From Thermoflexus hugenholtzii JAD2 (lineage in GTDB: Bacteria > Pseudomonadota > Gammaproteobacteria > Burkholderiales > Burkholderiaceae): a stretch of DNA of 37,276 bases. Each line of letters starts with the position of its first letter. Positions within the stretch are counted from its first letter, which is position 1. The stretch covers positions 1 to 37,276 of the forward strand of contig CALPOM020000007.1 in assembly GCA_943325205.2 (NCBI GenBank). Direction: 5' to 3'. Of the stretch, positions 33,394-37,276 are shown piece by piece. The notes under the pieces are model-generated. The model was not told the origin of the DNA. It saw nothing but the letters and a program-made list of their open reading frames with translations, and made no database searches. The position numbers and the translations under genes were made by a program.

Positions 33394-33912
33394 ATGGATA
33401 ACCACCGCCCCTATAAAGATGAAGTCATTATCTCGTGGACAGAGTTACAGCGTGACGCAAAATTTATCTCCAATCAACTACTTTCTATTGGGTCTTGGAA
33501 AGGCATTATTGCAATAACTAAAGGTGGTTTAATACCAAGTGCCCTAATTGCTCGAGAATTAGATATTAAACTCATCGATACAGTCTGTGTTTCAAGCTAC
33601 AGCAGCGATACTGATGGCATTGATCAAAAACAAAATGACTTAGAAGTCATCAAAATGATTGATGGCGACGGCGCAGGATTTCTTTTAATTGATGACCTAG
33701 TAGATACCGGCAAAACTGCAAAATTTATTCGTACTAAACTACCGAAAGCTTACTTTTGCACGTTATATGCAAAGCCAGCTGGAAAAGCGCTAGTCGACCT
33801 TTATGTCAGAGAATTCAAACAAAACCAGTGGGTCTTCTTCCCGTGGGATATTGATTACCAATTTTCAGTACCCATTCACCACCAGCAAAGTAGCAACTTA
33901 AAGGCGAGGTAG
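33394..33912 (+). CDS. gpt: Xanthine-guanine phosphoribosyltransferase
   Basis: A 172-residue purine salvage enzyme that converts guanine, xanthine or hypoxanthine with PRPP to the nucleotide. It aligns with E. coli Gpt: WKGIIAITKGGLIPSALIARELDIK, DTVCVSSY, the PRPP-binding loop LLIDDLVDTGKTA (97-109) and YAKPAGKALVD. An insertion of about eight residues follows SSY and the C-terminus is about ten residues longer than in E. coli. AAGG lies eight bases before the ATG. Together with uraD at the window's end it hints at purine metabolism here. Confidence 0.92.
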   Translation: MDNHRPYKDEVIISWTELQRDAKFISNQLLSIGSWKGIIAITKGGLIPSALIARELDIKLIDTVCVSSYSSDTDGIDQKQNDLEVIKMIDGDGAGFLLIDDLVDTGKTAKFIRTKLPKAYFCTLYAKPAGKALVDLYVREFKQNQWVFFPWDIDYQFSVPIHHQQSSNLKAR

Positions 33913-33942
33913 CAACGTCAAAGACGGCGAACCAAGTAAGCA

Positions 33943-34011
33943 GCCCGACTATGAATTAGTGATTCATGACTAAAGGTTGCACATGAAAGCGGGCACGCGG
34001 TTTTATTTTTT
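33943..34011 (+). terminator. Possible terminator after gpt
   Basis: A six-base hairpin (ATGAAT, TAGTG, ATTCAT) lies inside a wider GCCCG/CGGGC pairing (33943-33994), followed by a T-rich run from 34001. The stem is interrupted and the T-run overlaps the end of the convergent permease gene, so this is only a fair candidate. Confidence 0.3.
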
Positions 34012-34767
34012 ATCTCGATGCGCCCAAGAAGTCGTTCTCTTTTCCATAACAGAAAAGAATTCATACATAAACATCGCCATGGCTCCAATGACAACTAGGC
34101 CCGCAAAGGCCAGTGGCATGCGCATGGCCGATCCAGCAGATACTAACAAATAACCAATCCCTTCATTCGATGCATTCATCTCCGATACCGTTGTACCAAC
34201 AAAGGCCAAAGTAATCGCCACTTTTAGGCTCGCAAAAAAGTACGGTAAACATCTAGGAATACCAACTTTAAATAAGATATCCAAGCGATTTGCGCCTAAA
34301 ACCCGAAGAACATCCTCAAGTTCGGGCTCTAACGTAGATAAACCAGTCGCAATATTAACCATGATCGGGAAAAAACTGATTAAGAAAGCTGTCAGGATAG
34401 CTGGGCCAGCACCAATCCCAAACCAGACAACTAAAATTGGAACAAAGGCCGCTTTAGGAAGTGCATTAAAGGCTGTCATCAACGGATAAAAAGCATCATA
34501 TGCCATCCTTGAGGAACCAATAACAAATCCAAGAAATACTCCAACCAATATAGAAATACCAAACCCAACCATGGTAGTCCAAAATGTGGTCCAAGCATGC
34601 CTTAAGATCTCACCCTTGAACTCAATCAAATTAAGCGTAATTTGATAAGGGCTGGGAAATATAAATTCACTCACACTAAAAATAAAGCAAATCGCTTGCC
34701 AGGTCGCTAAAGTGAAAATCAGCAATAGTATTGCAGCATTTCTTTCGGCAAAGTTTTTTTGATTCAT
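34003..34767 (-). CDS. ABC transporter permease, SsuC/TauC type
   Basis: A 254-residue inner-membrane permease of the nitrate/sulfonate/pyrimidine-precursor (NitT/TauT) class, with about six hydrophobic helices. The coupling segment facing the ATPase is visible near LEDVLRVLGANRLDILFKVGIPRCLPYFFASLK (around residues 150-180), the EAA motif of this family. Its ATG shares a base with the ATPase stop (TAATG), so the two are translated together. It is the last gene of a three-gene transporter operon. The substrate is not readable from the permease. Confidence 0.92.
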   Translation of the reverse strand: MNQKNFAERNAAILLLIFTLATWQAICFIFSVSEFIFPSPYQITLNLIEFKGEILRHAWTTFWTTMVGFGISILVGVFLGFVIGSSRMAYDAFYPLMTAFNALPKAAFVPILVVWFGIGAGPAILTAFLISFFPIMVNIATGLSTLEPELEDVLRVLGANRLDILFKVGIPRCLPYFFASLKVAITLAFVGTTVSEMNASNEGIGYLLVSAGSAMRMPLAFAGLVVIGAMAMFMYEFFSVMEKRTTSWAHRDKK

Positions 34768-35561
34768 TATTCTTCTCGAACCCTTCCAATATGCGCTCGA
34801 AGTTCATGCACAATACTTGTAAAAGCTTCCGTATATGTCGTCTCTAAATCACGCGGCCTAGGAAGATCAATCTCTCGGCGATGCACGATTTTTCCTGGTC
34901 GCTTACTCATCACATAAACAATATCTGCCAAATAAACAGCCTCTCGTAAGTCGTGCGTAACCAAAATAACATTAAATTTTTGAGCCGTCCAAAGATCCCT
35001 CAAAATATTCCACAACTCTTCACGCGTAAATGCATCCAAAGCCCCAAAGGGCTCATCTAAAAGTAGCATTTTGGGTTGATGAATTAAGGCCCGACAAATA
35101 CTGGCTCTTTGCTGCATTCCACCAGATAATTGATAAGGTAACTTATCCTCGTAACCTTTCAGTCCAACACTTTCAATAAGACTTTTCGCCCGAACAATAA
35201 ACTCATCTTTTTTTGCCCGAAACTCTGACCTAAACGGTTCAACAATTTCTAAAGGTAATAGTACATTTTCTAAAGTCGTGCGCCAGGGCAGTAAAGTTGG
35301 TGCTTGAAAAGCCATACCACTAATGCTTAAAGGCCCGGTCACCGGTCTATTGTCAATCATGATTGAACCACGGGTCGGTTTTTCCAAACCCGTAGTTAAC
35401 TTCATAAAAGTCGATTTTCCACAACCCGATGGCCCTACAATCGAAACAAAGCCACCTTCTTTGACATCTAAATTAATCTCTTCAACCGCAAAGGGGCCAT
35501 TAATGGCCGTCTTATCATAAGTATGCGAAACGTTCTGAAATTGTATAAAAGGGGTTGTCAT
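34767..35561 (-). CDS. ABC transporter ATP-binding protein, SsuB/TauB type
   Basis: A 264-residue nucleotide-binding subunit. The Walker A motif GPSGCGKST is at 43-51, the Q-loop region follows at FQAPTLLPWR, the signature LSGGMQQR is near residue 145, Walker B with the catalytic glutamate is MLLLDEPFGALD, and the switch histidine is in VTHDLREA. It powers import together with the permease and binding protein. Its ATG overlaps the binding-protein stop by four bases (ATGA). All residues for ATP hydrolysis are present. Confidence 0.95.
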   Translation of the reverse strand: MTTPFIQFQNVSHTYDKTAINGPFAVEEINLDVKEGGFVSIVGPSGCGKSTFMKLTTGLEKPTRGSIMIDNRPVTGPLSISGMAFQAPTLLPWRTTLENVLLPLEIVEPFRSEFRAKKDEFIVRAKSLIESVGLKGYEDKLPYQLSGGMQQRASICRALIHQPKMLLLDEPFGALDAFTREELWNILRDLWTAQKFNVILVTHDLREAVYLADIVYVMSKRPGKIVHRREIDLPRPRDLETTYTEAFTSIVHELRAHIGRVREE

Positions 35562-36574
35562 TTAGGAAAAATATTACGCGCTGCAACACTTGGCATAAAT
35601 GATGGATTCCAAACAACATCCGGATTTACTCTGGTCTTCGTATTAAACACATCTGAAACCTGGGAAGCCATTAAAGCCACTCTAGGTAAAGAAGCCGAAC
35701 CAAAACCTTCGGCCCGCGCGTCAGGGGTAACTATTGCGTCTTTAATAGCTAACTTAATTCGACGTTTTTCTAATTCCACATTGATAATTCCGTCGCGGTT
35801 TTTTACCGTATTAATCGCCGCATCGGGATTGGCAATGACATCCTTTGCACCTTTTGTAAAGGCCTCTAGAAAGTTCTTAATCGCAGTGGGATTTTCCTTG
35901 ATCAATTTTGGTGAGGCAATAATTACATTACCATACAACTTCACGCCATATTGAGGGTAAGGAAACGAAATAATATCCTCGGGCTTAACTCCTCTTGCCT
36001 CTAGGTTGAGAGATGATGTAAATCCAAATCCAGTAATAGCATCTAGATCCCCTTTTGCAAGCATAGTTTCGCGCAAGGCAGGGTCCATGCTAATCCAGTT
36101 CACAGCACCCACTTTATTGGCAGACTGAAATAAAGGAAAGGCTCTTCGGCCCGCATCAAATCCGGGTGCCCCCAATTTCTTACCCGTCAAGTCAGCCGGA
36201 CTTTTGATACCCGAATTCTTCAGGGTTAAAACTGCGGCAGGAGTATTGTTGTAGACCACCATTAAGGCCACCGGCTTATTGGGTGCATCAGGATTGTTGC
36301 CATAAAACTCCATCAGTGCCGCAAAATCCGCAAAGCCCATATCATATGCTCCAGAAGCAACTCGGTTAACCGCATTACCAGAGCCATTTCCAGCATCAAC
36401 CGTAACATCTAAACCAACTTGTTTGAAATACCCTTTCTCAACAGGTAATAGAAAAAAAGCGGCTGGACCTTCAAAACGCCAATCTAACTGAAATTTGATA
36501 GGGGTTTGTGCAAAGACATGGCTCGCACACAAAAGTATTCCCACTAACATCGTCTTTATACATTTATTTCTCAA
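35558..36574 (-). CDS. ABC transporter periplasmic binding protein, NMT1/SsuA-like
   Basis: A 338-residue periplasmic binding protein of the NMT1/THI5-like group, which includes carriers of thiamine precursors, riboflavin, sulfonates and pyrimidines. A signal peptide ends near ASHVFAQ (residue 23), followed by the family opening KFQLDWRFEGPAAFFLLPVEKGYFKQVGLDV and the loop GSGNAVNRVASGAYDMGFAD. The start is a TTG at 36574: AAGGAG lies seven bases upstream, and the first downstream ATG (36550) would remove the positive end of the signal peptide. uraD lies 251 bases upstream on the same strand, so a purine- or ureide-related ligand is possible, but this is only proximity. Confidence 0.9.
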   Translation of the reverse strand: MRNKCIKTMLVGILLCASHVFAQTPIKFQLDWRFEGPAAFFLLPVEKGYFKQVGLDVTVDAGNGSGNAVNRVASGAYDMGFADFAALMEFYGNNPDAPNKPVALMVVYNNTPAAVLTLKNSGIKSPADLTGKKLGAPGFDAGRRAFPLFQSANKVGAVNWISMDPALRETMLAKGDLDAITGFGFTSSLNLEARGVKPEDIISFPYPQYGVKLYGNVIIASPKLIKENPTAIKNFLEAFTKGAKDVIANPDAAINTVKNRDGIINVELEKRRIKLAIKDAIVTPDARAEGFGSASLPRVALMASQVSDVFNTKTRVNPDVVWNPSFMPSVAARNIFPK

Positions 36575-36825
36575 TTGAACTCTCCTTAAATGACCTTCTC
36601 TTTACTGAACTTGCCATGCCTTGCCGTGACCACTTACTGCTGTATAAAATTCATCGTCCTGTAGTTACGATTATTCATGTTTTGCGTCACAAATAAAACC
36701 AAATTATAGGCTTTAAAATAAGCGCAAAGGCACTGACCAAAATACGAACTAGACTAAATTTGATATCTCTTCATTCTTTCATATTCAAATAAGAATGGAC
36801 TCTAAGATGCGTCATTCTGGTGCAT

Positions 36826-37276
36826 TTATTCTATAACATTTTGTAACCGAAACTCCGCAATCTTATCAATTTGCATTAAACAGGTACTAAATTCGACAGC
36901 ATAGTCATTATCTAGGCGCTCCGCAAAATGTTTGATGACACTTTGCCGGTTATGTCCTTTAACGGCTAATATAAATGGAAATCCAAATTTAGCCTTATAA
37001 CTCTCGTTTAACTGATTTAAAAGTGCATACTCCTCAGGTGAACAAGTGTCTAATCCAGCCCCACTTTGCTCGCGATTGGAGTCTTCAGTTAACTCCTTGC
37101 GAATCGCGGCTTTTCCTGCTAATTCAGGATGCTCCCGAATAAGCTGCAACTGCGACTCCTGCGGAGCAGTTTGAATTGCCGTTTGCATTGCCTGTCTTAA
37201 ATGCGCAATACTGCTAAAAGGGCGCTCCTTATAAGCTTGCTCTGGGATCCAAGGACTATGTTCATAAATCCCATAC
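36826..37276 (-). CDS. uraD: OHCU decarboxylase UraD, 5' truncated by the window end
   Basis: This is the C-terminal part (about 149 residues) of 2-oxo-4-hydroxy-4-carboxy-5-ureidoimidazoline decarboxylase, which completes conversion of uric acid to S-allantoin. The frame stays open to the window edge and reads GIYEHSPWIPEQAYKERPF ahead of the Met at 37188, so that Met is internal. Landmarks are REHPELAGKAA with the catalytic-region histidine, FGFPFILAVKG, and the C-terminal EIDKIAEFRL-like end (QIDKIAEFRLQ). The start of the gene and its neighbours (uricase or HIU hydrolase would be expected) are outside the window. Confidence 0.92.
   Translation of the reverse strand, partial: YGIYEHSPWIPEQAYKERPFSSIAHLRQAMQTAIQTAPQESQLQLIREHPELAGKAAIRKELTEDSNREQSGAGLDTCSPEEYALLNQLNESYKAKFGFPFILAVKGHNRQSVIKHFAERLDNDYAVEFSTCLMQIDKIAEFRLQNVIE

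Noticed and set aside
36826-37188. A complete 120-residue UraD starting at 37188
   Set aside because: The frame continues to the window end with conserved UraD residues, so the start is outside the window.

Overview
The window looks like a chromosomal segment from a low-GC betaproteobacterium of the order Burkholderiales, possibly Polynucleobacter or a relative. The grounds are a reading of gene content: five orphan Bug/TctC-type periplasmic receptors, a TctA permease, a Sox cluster, many small carboxylic-acid catabolic operons, and base composition that looks well under 50% GC by eye. The genus is an inference. No rRNA, tRNA, CRISPR array, prophage or insertion sequence was recognised.

Layout. 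(1) 1-10035 is a carboxylic-acid catabolic region: the end of a TctA permease, an MmgE/PrpD protein, a fluoroacetate-dehalogenase-like hydrolase, a PdxA2-like dehydrogenase, a class I fumarase, and a tightly overlapping operon of aconitase-family large subunit, small subunit and an isocitrate-lyase/PEP-mutase-family lyase. A Bug receptor follows on the other strand, beyond a gap that seems to hold a decayed regulator. (2) 10159-17823 is a sulfur-oxidation locus. An ArsR-type regulator, soxC, soxD, soxY, soxZ, soxB, a secreted DsrE-like protein and a metallo-beta-lactamase-fold hydrolase lie on the minus strand. A TusA/TlpA pair converges on them. soxA and soxX are absent. (3) 17959-19945 holds two tandem Bug receptors. 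(4) 20050-23632 encodes a three-subunit molybdenum hydroxylase of the xanthine dehydrogenase family. (5) 23814-27055 holds two enolase-superfamily enzymes and a translationally coupled Bug receptor. (6) 27081-31385 is a more AT-rich mixed stretch: a small secreted protein, a frameshifted gene, a Bug receptor, an SDR protein without the usual catalytic residues, and a methionine-type aminotransferase. (7) 31415-37276 holds an acyl-CoA synthetase, gpt, an NMT1/SsuA-type ABC transporter and the 3' part of uraD.

How the parts may work together. The first region fits uptake of di- or tricarboxylates followed by hydration and aldol cleavage. The LeuC/LeuD-like pair plus the lyase has the logic of an alkylmaleate to alkylmalate to pyruvate-plus-acid route, as known for dimethylmaleate hydratase and dimethylmalate lyase. 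The sox locus has the SoxYZ carrier, SoxB and SoxCD but not the SoxXA enzyme that loads thiosulfate. A perfect 24-nt inverted repeat over the start of the regulator gene is a good candidate for its operator. gpt, the ABC transporter and uraD hint at purine or ureide use at the right end.
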